Shown: positions 1 through 9,130 of the stretch, piece after piece
How the letters are laid out: every line of letters starts with the position of its first letter
How positions within the stretch are numbered: position 1 is the first letter of the stretch
NCBI GenBank assembly: GCA_047601145.1
Contig: JASGJW010000001.1
Span: forward strand, 434,001 to 498,000
Direction of reading: 5' to 3'
Source of the DNA: UBA7672 sp047601145
Lineage (GTDB): Bacteria; Pseudomonadota; Alphaproteobacteria; Caulobacterales; Hyphomonadaceae
Length of the DNA stretch: 64,000 nt
Translations under genes and position numbers: made by a program
The notes under the pieces: generated by a model
Databases searched by the model: none
Told to the model about the DNA's origin: nothing
What the model saw: the letters and a program-made list of their open reading frames with translations, nothing else

Positions 1-192
1 CATTGCAGGTTTCCAGCTCTCGCGGACCGGGGCAGCTAGATCGTAAGCCGCGACAAAGAGGCGGCTGCCGCGCTTTGATTTGAGATCGATCTCGTCCACG
101 AAGTCGGCATGTTCAACATGCCAGTCATAGGTCAACGGCAGAGAACCATCTTCGATCTCCAAACTCCATGAGCCAACTATCACTTGATGCAT
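1..192 (-). CDS. Hypothetical protein, N-terminal part only (cut by window edge)
   Basis: An uninterrupted reading frame of 64 codons runs from an ATG at 192 on the minus strand to the window edge. It begins MHQVIVGSWSLEIEDG and contains DFVDEIDLKSKRGS. The residue mix (acidic, with aromatic and beta-type stretches) looks like the start of a soluble protein, but I recognise no family. No strong ribosome binding site stands out. The gene continues beyond position 1, so length and function cannot be judged. Confidence 0.5.
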   Translation of the reverse strand, partial: MHQVIVGSWSLEIEDGSLPLTYDWHVEHADFVDEIDLKSKRGSRLFVAAYDLAAPVRESWKPAM

Positions 193-551
193 AGGCCAAA
201 ATTGCCGAAGCGAGCGGGTGTGTCCAGAAGCACGAACGGCCGATTTCGGCGAGATCTAGCCGGATCGAGCTAGCAGGGGCGTAGATGCGAGACGGCCCAT
301 TTCAGCCGCCCGCAACAGAGACCGCAGTGAGGGTGCGATTTACAAACCCAAGGCGCCAGCATCTATTCGAAGTACGTTTGCACCCTCCCCTTTGGGCGTT
401 CGTGCGCATGGTGAAGGGCGGATGATCGACGAAGACCCCTCTGCACTGCATTTTGAGACGACGCAATTCGCCGAAAGTCGTCTTTCAGCCAATCTGAGAT
501 GAACCTTCAGACGTAGGCTTCGCTGTCGCGAATTCGCGGCATGCCCGCAGG
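193..551. other. Intergenic stretch, no gene seen
   Basis: About 360 bases between the edge gene and the response regulator hold no credible reading frame. A short inverted repeat (CTAGC, 8-base gap, GCTAG) lies near 257-274. I see no tRNA, promoter consensus or repeat of note. Confidence 0.5.
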
Positions 552-950
552 CTACGCTGATTGTCGCTGTTGCAGGTCTTCGATGAGGCCCATGGCGCGA
601 TCGACGATATCCGTCAGGTTCGTGCTTGCGTTAGCTTTCGTAACAACCTTGAGGAACGAGCCGGTCCTTCCGGGCTTGAAGCACTGGTCGTCTCTGACCG
701 AGACGATTGTTGGTGGCGGCCGATCGCCAAAGAGTCCGCTGGCGATCAAGTGCACGAGGTCCGCGCCGCCTATGCGAGACGTCTCAATGTCCATGACAAC
801 GACATCTACGCCTTGTGTGGATGCCAGCTGAAGGGCCTCGATGCCGTCATCAGCGCACAGGCATTCGAAACCCATCCCCTGCAGCGCTCCGACCCAGTTA
901 GCCCGCTGCTCGATTGAGCGTTCAACAACCAGCGCTCGCATCAGGTACAT
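552..950 (-). CDS. Single-domain response regulator (receiver domain)
   Basis: The 132-residue product is one CheY-like receiver domain with no output domain. It starts MYLMRALVVERS; in place of the usual acidic pair after strand 1 it has V-E-R. The likely phospho-acceptor aspartate is in VVVMDIE near residue 54, followed by the serine of TIVSVRDD and the lysine of VVTKANA. A GGGAG motif 7 bases upstream supports the first ATG. It is divergent from the Crp-type regulator at 1198, with a palindrome between them. The single-domain form suggests a relay or protein-binding role. The partner kinase is not in view. Confidence 0.75.
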   Translation of the reverse strand: MYLMRALVVERSIEQRANWVGALQGMGFECLCADDGIEALQLASTQGVDVVVMDIETSRIGGADLVHLIASGLFGDRPPPTIVSVRDDQCFKPGRTGSFLKVVTKANASTNLTDIVDRAMGLIEDLQQRQSA

Positions 951-1006
951 TTTGCGACTCCCTTGCGACGTTCAGCGAATGGAAAAAGAGCACAATTCGT
1001 CGGTGC

Positions 1007-1030
1007 GGCACCTGACCGCGGTCAGGCGCC
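1007..1030. promoter_or_regulatory. 24-bp near-perfect palindrome, candidate operator
   Basis: The core CCTGACCGCGGTCAGG (1011-1026) is a perfect 16-base palindrome, and GGC/GCC flanks extend it to 24 bases with one mismatched pair (1010/1027). It lies 57 bases upstream of the response regulator start and about 170 bases upstream of the Crp-type gene. There is no adjacent T-tract, so an operator is more likely than a terminator. It does not match Crp or Fnr half-sites. Confidence 0.45.
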
Positions 1031-1197
1031 GCGGAAAAGAAAGGCGGGCGCGGCGGGCCGAAGACGCTGCGGCAGGGACAAGGAGAATTCCAAACCTGCA
1101 ATCGTTCGGTAACACTTCGTCGAGCGGCAGGCACATTTCGACAAACACCGGCAAACAATGCAGGCGACACACGGGTCCACAAGTTTGGATCAGAGCG

Positions 1198-1908
1198 ATG
1201 GTATTTGCTCGCGAGAACATTTTCGCACGCGGCAAGGCGGCAGAGTTTATGCTCTCACTGCCAGAGGAATGGCGAACGACAGAGAGCCAATTCCGGCCGC
1301 GAGAAACCCTATTGGCGGAGGGTGTCGTCGTCCGCGGTCTGCACATTATCAAGGCGGGATGGGTGAAGGTCTCGCGCGCACTTCCGGATGGCGGCCACCG
1401 CGGAGTGGGGTTTTTCGGGTCTGGGTCAATCCTGGGCATGGAGACCGGTGAGCATTACTCAAACTCAGCTGTCGCGCTCACGCCGGTAGCTACCTACTCC
1501 GTACCGCTGGAGCGCGTCTGGCTTCAATCAGAAGGCGCCGAGCGAACACTGCGTCTTTTAACTGCCCAGCTTGCAGGTCAGCTGGCTGCGGCTCAGAACC
1601 AGCTGGCTCTTCTGGGAATTGTTTCGGCCGAAAGGCGGTTGGCCGCATTCTTGATTTCGATTGCGGGACTCTGCGACAAGGCGAGTGGCGGCGAACTCGA
1701 AGTCCCGATGCGTCGAGACGACATCGCGGAATTTCTGGGTATGCGATCCGAAACTGTCTCACGCCGGATAGTGGAATTTCAGCGACGCGGTTGGATCGAG
1801 CTGTCGCCAAAATCAAGCCTGCGCATACTCGACGCTGCCGCCCTCAGAAGTTTCTCCGCCGAGAACGGAGACGACGGACTAGATCCTGCCGCCCAGGATG
1901 TATTGTGA
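1198..1908 (+). CDS. Crp/Fnr-family transcriptional regulator
   Basis: The 236-residue protein begins MVFARENIFARGK. An N-terminal cyclic-nucleotide-type beta-roll (GLHIIKAGWVKVSRALPDG) is followed by a long dimerisation helix (about residues 120-145) and a C-terminal winged helix-turn-helix (DIAEFLGMRSETVSRRI) typical of the family. The four-cysteine iron-sulphur set of Fnr is absent, so it is closer to the FixK/Crp branch. The frame stays open upstream to 841, but that region lacks domain character, and 1198 starts where family proteins start. The ribosome binding site is weak. The ligand cannot be read from sequence. Confidence 0.8.
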   Translation: MVFARENIFARGKAAEFMLSLPEEWRTTESQFRPRETLLAEGVVVRGLHIIKAGWVKVSRALPDGGHRGVGFFGSGSILGMETGEHYSNSAVALTPVATYSVPLERVWLQSEGAERTLRLLTAQLAGQLAAAQNQLALLGIVSAERRLAAFLISIAGLCDKASGGELEVPMRRDDIAEFLGMRSETVSRRIVEFQRRGWIELSPKSSLRILDAAALRSFSAENGDDGLDPAAQDVL

Positions 1909-2111
1909 ATCTATCCAACCGCGCATCGCTGTCAGATTTGAAGACGAACCGGACTGCCGCGAAGGGCTGTTTTCAGCTAGATTCAGCCGGATAGCGCCAG
2001 CAGGCCGGCGGCGCGACCTAGCGCAATGCCGTCTTACGTGGCGACAGTGGCTGCGAACGGCCGCAGAACAATCACCGACAGATGGAGATCGCCATCTCAC
2101 AGCCGTCGGTC

Positions 2112-2543
2112 CTACTTCTCCAGCTTGCTCGCAACCAGCATCACGCGCGCCGCTCGCTCGGCGCCTTCTGCCGTGACGCGCACGCTGTAGAATCCGGGGC
2201 GGTCAACCCGAATATAGGCGACGCCGCCATTGTCCGGCGCTGCAGCTGTTAGCCGCGGAAGGTGCTCAGTTTCCCGGGCGAATATGCACCGAGCGCCATC
2301 GACCATCTCCAGCACTGGTGTTTGCTTCGGCATCGAGGCGGCGATGCCCCAGATCTCACCCGTTTGAACGCGCAAGAGTTGGCAGTTGTCGCCAACGATC
2401 GCCATGCCACCCTCGTTAAAAATTGAGCCCCAGGACGTCCCCTTCTCATCCAGCCTGGGTACAGCAGGCGCGATGACGCCTTGGCCGTGAGCCGTTGGCG
2501 CGGTCGCCATCGCTACCAAGAGCGTCGCCAGCAAGTTGCGCAT
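2112..2543 (-). CDS. Secreted hypothetical protein
   Basis: The 143-residue product opens with a clear signal peptide (MRNLLATLLVAMATAPTAHG, cleavage near residue 20), so it should be exported. The mature part has two cysteines (NCQLLRV and ARCIFA) that may form a disulphide, and ends in a beta-rich segment (VAYIRVDRPGFYSVRVTAEG) resembling an Ig-like or pre-peptidase fold. GGAGGAACC precedes the start. It is convergent with the Crp-type gene. I do not recognise the family. Confidence 0.65.
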   Translation of the reverse strand: MRNLLATLLVAMATAPTAHGQGVIAPAVPRLDEKGTSWGSIFNEGGMAIVGDNCQLLRVQTGEIWGIAASMPKQTPVLEMVDGARCIFARETEHLPRLTAAAPDNGGVAYIRVDRPGFYSVRVTAEGAERAARVMLVASKLEK

Positions 2544-2795
2544 GAGGTTCCTCCTACGACGCCTAACCTAGCGGGTCACACCCCGATGCCAACCGCCAGC
2601 CCACATGGCTATGGAACAAGCGACCTACCGCTCAGCAAAATTCTCAATGTCGCCTTTCGGCAAAGGGCGGTCGGAGTGAAAGAGCAGAGCGACAGGTTCG
2701 ATCAGAACCGTTCGCGCCACGCGTTCAGTGGGGAAGGCCGCATTGATTTGAAGCAAGGGCGATTGGAGCCCGTCAGAAATGGGACGCTCCTCCCC

Positions 2796-3143
2796 TCACC
2801 AGCTCGCCCCGTCGCACTTCTTGACCGGTGTCTCATCCCACGCGCCCAAGGGAAGCATCCGGGCATTCACGCCCATGCGGTCATAACTCTTGTCCACCGG
2901 CGTCCACCACATCAGGCAGCGACATGTCTTGCAGTGGTGCATTTCCAGCATGCGGTCGCCGCGCAAATAGATGTCGGTCGGCCCGGTCATCGTTACCTTT
3001 GTCGGCGAGTAGTAAGCCCACAACCCGCCTGAGCGACGGCAGATGCCGCAATTGCACTCTGTCACTTCGTCCAGCGTTCCATCCACGGTGTAATGTACCG
3101 CGCCGCAATCGCATGAGCCTTCGAGCATGGGCTGGCCTTTCAT
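2796..3143 (-). CDS. GFA/CENP-V domain protein
   Basis: The 115-residue protein carries the cysteine pattern of the glutathione-dependent formaldehyde-activating (GFA) fold: GSCDCGAVHY near the N-terminus, CNCGICRRSG in the middle and CKTCRCLMWW near residue 75. These would bind zinc. Members bind or conjugate small molecules through glutathione, but the substrate of most is unknown. The length is normal for the compact form. It stands alone; the right-hand neighbour is a flagellar operon with no metabolic link. Confidence 0.8.
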   Translation of the reverse strand: MKGQPMLEGSCDCGAVHYTVDGTLDEVTECNCGICRRSGGLWAYYSPTKVTMTGPTDIYLRGDRMLEMHHCKTCRCLMWWTPVDKSYDRMGVNARMLPLGAWDETPVKKCDGASW

Positions 3144-3147
3144 CGAA

Positions 3148-3227
3148 CAGACGCTGAGTGTTAGAGCCTATTGCCGCATAGAGAAACTGCACAATCGCGG
3201 GGAAATCTTTCCGACCGTCAGCGTCTG
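3148..3227. repeat. Separated inverted repeat upstream of the GFA gene
   Basis: CAGACGCTGA at 3148-3157 and its exact reverse complement TCAGCGTCTG at 3218-3227 are 60 bases apart in the 294-base gap between the GFA gene and the TPR gene. The first arm sits 5 bases from the GFA start codon. It could be a looped operator pair or chance. The rest of this gap shows nothing notable. Confidence 0.3.
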
Positions 3228-3437
3228 CTCTCGGCAAGATGTTGCCGCTCGTATCGATCGCAGCCGCAGCGAACCGCGTTGGTTGATAAGGATACGATCA
3301 GGTGTGGGGCGCCGGCGGGCAGCGTCTGTCCCACGATCTTTCGGGCCAGGGCGCTGAAAGCAAAAGAGAGGATTTTCGATCGTCCCACGAAGTCCGCGGG
3401 GGCGCTGTCCCCTTCCCGCCGCATCGACGGGCGTGAC

Positions 3438-6400
3438 CTACTTCGCGCCGGTGGCTGCGGGCTTGGCGGCGGGGGCGGCAGGGGGTGGAGCAGCAGGGGC
3501 TGGCGCAGCTGCAGCGGGCGCGGCCGGAGCAACCTTGGGCGCTTCGAAGCGCTGTTTCAGCGCCGTTGCGAACGCATCGACGCGCGGGGCATCGGCGAGA
3601 CGGCGCACCGCTTCGGAAAGCGCGCCGCCGGAAACGTCTGTCTGCGAGGTGATGAGGTCAAAGCTGGCCTTGTTAGGGCTGCCGTCCATGGCCGCTCCAT
3701 AGCCGCGCAGCTGAGACAGCATCGCTGCGTCCTTGGCCATGCGCGCGGCAATGGCGGCCTTGAAGACCAGGTCGGCGTCCTTCTTCTGCGCCTGCCCTGC
3801 CGGCGGCAGCATGGCCCGCAGCGCCTGCGAGGCTTCAGGCCATTTGCGATCGCGCCAGTAGGCGTCGGCGAGCAGCGACTTGGCTTCGACGCCTTCCAGC
3901 GGTTCGACCAGTTCGACCGTGTGATCGTAGCGGCCGAGATCACGGTAGGCGGCGGCTTCGAGCAGGCGCCGCTCGAGCGCGAGATCCTTCGGCAGCGAAG
4001 GCTGGCGCGTGGTGTTGATCGCGGCGAGCGCCTTGTCCGGCCGTTTGTCCCACAGATAGATCGTCGCGAGATCGACGGCGACGACAGACTTGCCGACGCC
4101 ACGAATGCGGTTGTCGACCTGGTATTGCAGCAGCACGCTGGCTGGCTCCAGCAGGTCGAATGAGACGAGCCGCTGGGCGAGCTTGCGCACCATCTGGTCG
4201 CCATCCGGACCGATCGGCATCAGATTGTCGTCGAACTCGTAGAACAGCGCCACGGCCTGGATGGGATCGAGGCGATCGGCCTCGCCATTGAGAAAAAGGC
4301 GGCGGAAATATTCAGACAGCTTGATCCGCAGATCGCGCGCGCCCGGTGCATCGGCGTCGCGCATGGCGGTCGACTGCGCAAGCAGCAGAGCGTCGCGGAA
4401 GCGGCCGGCGCGCATGTATTGGTCGGCGAGGATGCCGACGGTTTCCATCTCGACCCCATCGCCACGCCAGCGATAGCGCAGGCCTTCGAGTTCGGTCGCG
4501 GCTTCATTGGCGCTCATCTTGCCGGCAAGCACGCCAAGCTCCAGGCGCTTCAACTCAGCTCGGACAGCGATCGGCTCCAGCGCCTTTTTCGACAGCCGGT
4601 CGAACTCGGCATAGGCGGCGCCAGGGCCTTCGATCTCCGCTTTCAGGCCTGCAAGGAGAAGCTGGCCGCGTTCCTTCGTTTCCCGGTCGGAGCTGGCGGC
4701 AGCAAGATTGGCCTGGCGGCGCGCCGTATCGAAGTCGTTGACATTGAGCGCCGCCTCGGCCCAGGCAGCCGAGAAATGCGCCGCCTTTGCCGAGGGGTAG
4801 GCATTGATCTGCTTCTCGCCTGCCCGGAAGAATTCGAGCGCGCGCTCCCACTCGCCGCGATCGACCGCGACCATGGCGCGCCAGAGCGAAGCCGAGGCGT
4901 CGCCACGCAGGGGCCCGCGCGAAAGATCGTCGTCCGCCGCCTTGAGACGACCGGACATATAGTTGGCGGCGCCGCGCAGGCCGAGGAAGACGCTATCCTG
5001 CCCGAGCTCGGGCCGGTCGATCAGCGCCATGTTGAGGATACCGAGCGCCTCGAAACTCTCATTATGGCCGAGATGGAAGCGCGCGAGATCAAGCGCGGCG
5101 GAGGCGCCTTGCGGCGTGGAAGGATCAAGCGAAGCGGCGGCGGCTTCCAGCTTCGTCTGCTGGTCGACATACATGTCGCCGCGCGCCGCGCCCCAGCCCG
5201 CGAAATCGACGAAGGCGGGATTGGCTGCGACCTTCGCAGCGGCGGGGTCCGTCGCCGGATCGGGCGCGGTCTGCGCGGCGGCGGCGATGGAGACGACAAC
5301 GCGCTCGCCCTCGATCGTGACGACAACGTCGTCCGACTTGGGCGCGATGACGACGCCGTGGGCCGTTGCGAGGAGCGAGGCCTCGACGAAGTCACGCGGC
5401 GTCGGCGATGCGGAGGCGGGACCATAGGACACGGCGGCGGCAAGCTGATCGCCGATGACAGGATCCTCGAACCAGACAAGGCCCGTGGCGCCGACCAGCA
5501 TGGTTTCGATGCGGGCGCGGCCGCCTTCCGCGCTGCGGCGCGTGGGAGTCACGAAGCGCTCTGGCTTGAGGGCGGACGGGGCGAGGCGGATCGACCAGGT
5601 CGCTTCATCCATGGTGGCGGAGACAGTGAGACCCTTCGGCATTTCGAGCCGGACGAGCGTTGCGTTCTTCGCGCGCATCGTGCGGACGCGGTAGCCGGCG
5701 GGAAGCTGGGTCTGGTCGATCTTGAGATCGGCGTTGGCGGCGAAGACGGCCCACACGGCCGAGCCGCGCGCGAAGACGGCGGCGGGCGCCGGCGCTGCGA
5801 AGGGAATTTGAAGCTCGAGGCCGTTCGCGAGCGGGGCGACTTTCACATTGACGATGCCGTTGCGCGGCGCGGGATCTCGCCAGTTGCCTGACATGTCGGT
5901 GACGCGCTCTGGCCCGCCCAGCGTGGTCTTGACCGGGGGAGACTGGGCGGCGGTCTCGGCGAGTTTTTCAGCGCTGGGCTGGGTGAGCTGTTTGGGCGGC
6001 GTCAGCAGGACGGCGGCGCCGGGATCGGCCTTGACCGCCGCGGGTTTTGCCGGAGCGGGTTTTGCGGGCGGCGGGGCCGCCACGACAGGAGGCGCGGGCT
6101 TGGTGATGTCGACGACAAGCACATCGCCTTCGAGGAACTGCTTGATCGGCAGCTTGTCCTTCGACGTGATGGTGACGACGTAGCCGCGATCGGTGTTCTC
6201 GCCCTGGAAGTCTGCGAGGTTTGGCGGCGGGTTGATGTGCAGATAGGCGAGATCCGGCTTGGCCCGCTTGGCGAACTGGATCTTCATCATCCCTTCGCCC
6301 TGCGCGATCACCTTGTAGCCGACCTTGGCCGGCCAGTAGAACGCGACGCGCGAGGAATCACCGGACTGGCTGCCGCGCACTTCGAGCGGATCCTGTGCCG

Positions 6401-6890
6401 CCGGCGGCGGAATGGCGGCGATGCGCTTGGCTTCGGCCTCGGCTGCGCGCTTGGCGACAAGCGGGGAGACAAGCTTCGGCGGCGCCGCGCTAGCGGATTC
6501 GGGAATGAGATCGATGGCCGTGAGATCGACGGATGTCGAGACGGCAAGCTTCGGCGCCTGTTTTAGGCCGATGCGCGCGGTCATTCCGTCCGGGTCCATG
6601 AAGGTGACCGCGGCCCAGCTCGGCAGCGCCTCCTTCAGCTTGTCGAGATTGATCGAGACCTTCTCGGGGAAGGTGATGATCAGGACCTGGTTGGAGACCT
6701 GCGCATTGATCTTCGGAGCATTCTCGTCGCCATCTCCCCATTTGGCGGTGATGCGGGCATAGCCCGGCGCTTCCTTGAAGGTGAGCTGGACCGGACGATC
6801 GGCCCAGGCCTGCGAGACGACAGACATCGACGCCATCCCCAGCAAGGAGAGGCGCATCGCCCAACCCGAGGGAGGGCGCAGCAATGTCAC
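3438..6890 (-). CDS. Large exported TPR-repeat protein of the fliL operon
   Basis: The 1150-residue protein has an N-terminal signal sequence ending near VSQAWA, a beta-rich region in about the first 300 residues, a proline/alanine-rich linker (about 270-300), a second beta domain, then from about residue 540 a long helical repeat array of tetratricopeptide type (FEALGILNMALIDRP, ALWRAMVAVDRGEWERAL). It ends in an Ala/Pro tail. Its start overlaps the MotE-like stop by ATGA, so it is the last gene of the operon starting at fliL. As I recall, Caulobacter has a similar TPR gene in this position. A periplasmic scaffold role at the motor or pole is inference. Confidence 0.75.
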   Translation of the reverse strand: MTLLRPPSGWAMRLSLLGMASMSVVSQAWADRPVQLTFKEAPGYARITAKWGDGDENAPKINAQVSNQVLIITFPEKVSINLDKLKEALPSWAAVTFMDPDGMTARIGLKQAPKLAVSTSVDLTAIDLIPESASAAPPKLVSPLVAKRAAEAEAKRIAAIPPPAAQDPLEVRGSQSGDSSRVAFYWPAKVGYKVIAQGEGMMKIQFAKRAKPDLAYLHINPPPNLADFQGENTDRGYVVTITSKDKLPIKQFLEGDVLVVDITKPAPPVVAAPPPAKPAPAKPAAVKADPGAAVLLTPPKQLTQPSAEKLAETAAQSPPVKTTLGGPERVTDMSGNWRDPAPRNGIVNVKVAPLANGLELQIPFAAPAPAAVFARGSAVWAVFAANADLKIDQTQLPAGYRVRTMRAKNATLVRLEMPKGLTVSATMDEATWSIRLAPSALKPERFVTPTRRSAEGGRARIETMLVGATGLVWFEDPVIGDQLAAAVSYGPASASPTPRDFVEASLLATAHGVVIAPKSDDVVVTIEGERVVVSIAAAAQTAPDPATDPAAAKVAANPAFVDFAGWGAARGDMYVDQQTKLEAAAASLDPSTPQGASAALDLARFHLGHNESFEALGILNMALIDRPELGQDSVFLGLRGAANYMSGRLKAADDDLSRGPLRGDASASLWRAMVAVDRGEWERALEFFRAGEKQINAYPSAKAAHFSAAWAEAALNVNDFDTARRQANLAAASSDRETKERGQLLLAGLKAEIEGPGAAYAEFDRLSKKALEPIAVRAELKRLELGVLAGKMSANEAATELEGLRYRWRGDGVEMETVGILADQYMRAGRFRDALLLAQSTAMRDADAPGARDLRIKLSEYFRRLFLNGEADRLDPIQAVALFYEFDDNLMPIGPDGDQMVRKLAQRLVSFDLLEPASVLLQYQVDNRIRGVGKSVVAVDLATIYLWDKRPDKALAAINTTRQPSLPKDLALERRLLEAAAYRDLGRYDHTVELVEPLEGVEAKSLLADAYWRDRKWPEASQALRAMLPPAGQAQKKDADLVFKAAIAARMAKDAAMLSQLRGYGAAMDGSPNKASFDLITSQTDVSGGALSEAVRRLADAPRVDAFATALKQRFEAPKVAPAAPAAAAPAPAAPPPAAPAAKPAATGAK

Positions 6891-7600
6891 GTCGGCGACT
6901 TCTGCAACGAATCAAGGCTGGCGGGCGGCTTGGCGAGATCAGCCAGCAGCTTGGTCAGCGCCTCGGCGCGCTTGGGCTGCATGGACGACATGACGGCGGC
7001 GAGCGTTGCGGGCTTCATCGTCTTGGCGATCGAGACCAGCAGCTGGTCTTCCATGCCGTTGAAGATGTTGGCGGCGTCCTTGGGCTTCATCGACTCATAG
7101 GACTTCACGAGATCCGCCATGCGCTTGTCGCCCTGCGCCGTCATCTGGGTCAGGAGGCTTTGCACTTCGGTCTCGACTTTCTTGAGGTCGGCGATCTGTT
7201 CCTGCAGGCGTTGCTCGGCGGCGGCGGCAGCCTGTTCCCGGGTTTCAAGGCCGCCTTCGCGCGCATCGAGTTCCTCGCGCCGCTTCTGCAGGCTGCGCAG
7301 GACCAGAATTTCCTGCGAGGAAAGGCCCATCTCTTCAGCCGCATTGTTGAGCTGGGTGAGGCATTGTTCCGGTGTCGGCGCGGCCGCAGCTGTTGCTGCC
7401 GCGGGCGGAGCTTCTTCGGAAGCAGCCGTGGCCGGGGCTTCCTCGCCGATGCCGGCCGTAAGATCGGCGGTGGCGGCAGGAGCGGCAGCTGTGTTGTCCG
7501 CCTCGACGGCGAAGGCCTGTGCGATGTCGAGGCTCTTGAACGCGAGCGCGCCGACTGCGACTGCGCAGACGGCGGAAAGTACGCCGACCTTCGGTGTCAT
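6887..7600 (-). CDS. MotE-like flagellar protein (MgtE intracellular N-like domain)
   Basis: The 237-residue protein starts with a membrane segment or signal (VLSAVCAVAVGALAF). An alanine-rich spacer and a coiled coil (about 100-150) follow, then a C-terminal MgtE-N-like domain with MKPKDAANIFNGMEDQ and SSMQPKRAEALTKLLADL. In alphaproteobacteria this architecture is that of MotE, a periplasmic chaperone of the motility protein MotC. It lies 12 bases after the PflI-like gene and overlaps the TPR gene by 4 bases. The domain order and position fit; the exact stator partner is inferred. Confidence 0.75.
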   Translation of the reverse strand: MTPKVGVLSAVCAVAVGALAFKSLDIAQAFAVEADNTAAAPAATADLTAGIGEEAPATAASEEAPPAAATAAAAPTPEQCLTQLNNAAEEMGLSSQEILVLRSLQKRREELDAREGGLETREQAAAAAEQRLQEQIADLKKVETEVQSLLTQMTAQGDKRMADLVKSYESMKPKDAANIFNGMEDQLLVSIAKTMKPATLAAVMSSMQPKRAEALTKLLADLAKPPASLDSLQKSPT

Positions 7601-7612
7601 GCCCTGCCCTCC

Positions 7613-7990
7613 CTAGAGCACGCTGCGGCGGCGCAGCGTGAAATCGACATTGCCGCGCTCGGCGCCTCGCTCAGGTTCGCGCGAGCTCGAGACCGGCATG
7701 TTGTGGACATCGCGCACCATCGGGACCGCGGCGATCGCGCGGGCTTCATCGATCTTCCCCTGAAGCTCCTTGCCCGCAGCGTCAGCCGAGCGGCGCAGCG
7801 CCGTGACAGCGTTCTGGGCGTGCAGGACGGAGTTCTGCAGTTCCTTGGCCGCTTCGAGCATGCGCGTATTGCCGTTGCGCAGCGCCTTCAGCTTTCCATC
7901 GAGCCGCATGCAATAGAGGATCGCGATGATCAGCAGCAGCGCCAGGAAGACTTCCAGGCCAATCGAATAGATGCCGGTCGGGATGGTCAT
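7613..7990 (-). CDS. DUF6468/PflI-like flagellar membrane protein
   Basis: The 125-residue protein has one N-terminal transmembrane helix (VFLALLLIIAILYCM), then a coiled-coil region and a basic tail (FTLRRRSVL). Its ATG overlaps the fliM stop codon (ATGA), so it is translationally coupled. Size, topology and place after fliM match the gene that in Caulobacter is linked to flagellar positioning (PflI). Because fliM is frameshifted, the open frame here appears to continue from the fliM N-terminus, but the natural protein starts at 7990. Confidence 0.65.
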   Translation of the reverse strand: MTIPTGIYSIGLEVFLALLLIIAILYCMRLDGKLKALRNGNTRMLEAAKELQNSVLHAQNAVTALRRSADAAGKELQGKIDEARAIAAVPMVRDVHNMPVSSSREPERGAERGNVDFTLRRRSVL

Positions 7991-9121
7991 CGTGCCTCCA
8001 GGACGCGTTTTTTCGCAGCGTTGGTGATCGGGGCCTCGACGCGCATCGCTACTTTCTGGCCGATGCGGCCGACCTGGCCGTGAGTGAGATGGATGTCGCC
8101 GCACATCAGGTGCGCTTTTAATTCGGGTGTGGCGTTCATGATCAGCGTGTCGCCGACCTGAAGGTTCATCATCTTGCCGAGCGGCTGGGTGAATTCGTCG
8201 AGCACGACGCGGAGCGTCGTCGGCGCGGACCAGAGTTCGGTGGCCAGGTGGCCTTCCCAGATGTTGTCGCGGCCGAACTTCTCGCCCATGAAGTTCTGGA
8301 GCAGCATCTTCCGGATCGGCTCGAGCGTGGCGTAGGGCAGCAGCAGCTCGCAGCGGCCGCCGCGGTCTTCCATGTCGATACGCAGCTTCACGAGGATCGC
8401 CGCGTTGGCGGGCTGGGCAATGGCGGCGAAGCGCGGGTTGGTCTCGATCCGGTCGAGCTCGAAGTCGACGGTGGTCAGCGGATCGAAGGCCTTGCGGGCG
8501 TCGTTGAGGATGACTTCGACAAGGCGCGTCACGAGGACGCGCTCGATCGTGGTGTAGGGACGGCCTTCGACGCGCATTGCAACAGTGCCGCGGCGGCCGC
8601 CGAGAAGCACGTCGACGATCGAATAGATGAGGTTCGAAATCAACCGTGAGCAGGCCGAAATTATCGAGCTGCTTGGCCTTGAAGACGGCGAGAATGGCCG
8701 GCAGCGGGATCGAGTTGAGATAATCGCCGAAACGCATGGACTGGATCGCATCCAGCGACACTTCGACGTTGTCGGACGTGAAGTTGCGCAGCGAGGTCGT
8801 CATCAGGCGCACGAGGCGGTCGAACACAACCTCGAGCATCGGCAGGCGTTCGTACGAGACGAGCGCCGAGTTGATGAGGGCGCGGATGCCGTTGCGCTTG
8901 GCGCCGTTCTCTTCTTCCAGCGAGAAGCCGAGGAGCGAATCGATCTCGTCCTGGTTGAGGATGCGCTCGGAGCCGACAGCGGCCTGGGCCAGCGATTGCG
9001 CGGCGTCCGCCCCGCCCTGCGGCGCATCGGCGCTCCACGCATCATCGCTGCCGCCCGGTTTCCCGGCGGCGACGCTGGCTTCCCAGCCTGCTGCAAGTTC
9101 CTCGTCTGTGGTGTCAGCCAC
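7987..9121 (-). pseudogene. fliM: Flagellar switch protein FliM, interrupted by a one-base frameshift
   Basis: FliM is the C-ring protein that binds CheY-P and switches rotation. The start is GTG at 9121. The CheY-binding motif ILNQDEIDSLLGF is at about residues 54-66. The frame is normal to LLTVD (residue 161), then breaks; the rest of FliM (LIYSIVDVLLGGRRG to the SpoA-like C-terminus) continues one frame over. Removing one T from the TTT run at 8637-8639 (AAA on the plus strand) restores 377 residues, the usual family length. As written, the product is a FliM N-terminus joined to junk residues. It may be a sequence error or a true motility mutation; fliL upstream has the same kind of lesion. 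Confidence 0.85.
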
Positions 9122-9130
9122 GGTCGGTCC

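Noticed and set aside
841..1197. N-terminal extension of the Crp-type regulator
   Set aside because: It overlaps the divergent response regulator, is Arg-rich and has no domain; the family start is at 1198.
4419..5891. 490-codon plus-strand frame opposite the TPR gene
   Set aside because: Low-complexity Arg/Gly/Ala composition; the minus-strand gene is domain-rich and coupled to its operon.
7613..9121. A single 502-residue fusion of FliM N-terminus and the PflI-like protein
   Set aside because: The middle part is Arg/Pro/His junk produced by the frameshift; the FliM C-terminus is intact in another frame and the PflI-like gene has its own coupled start.
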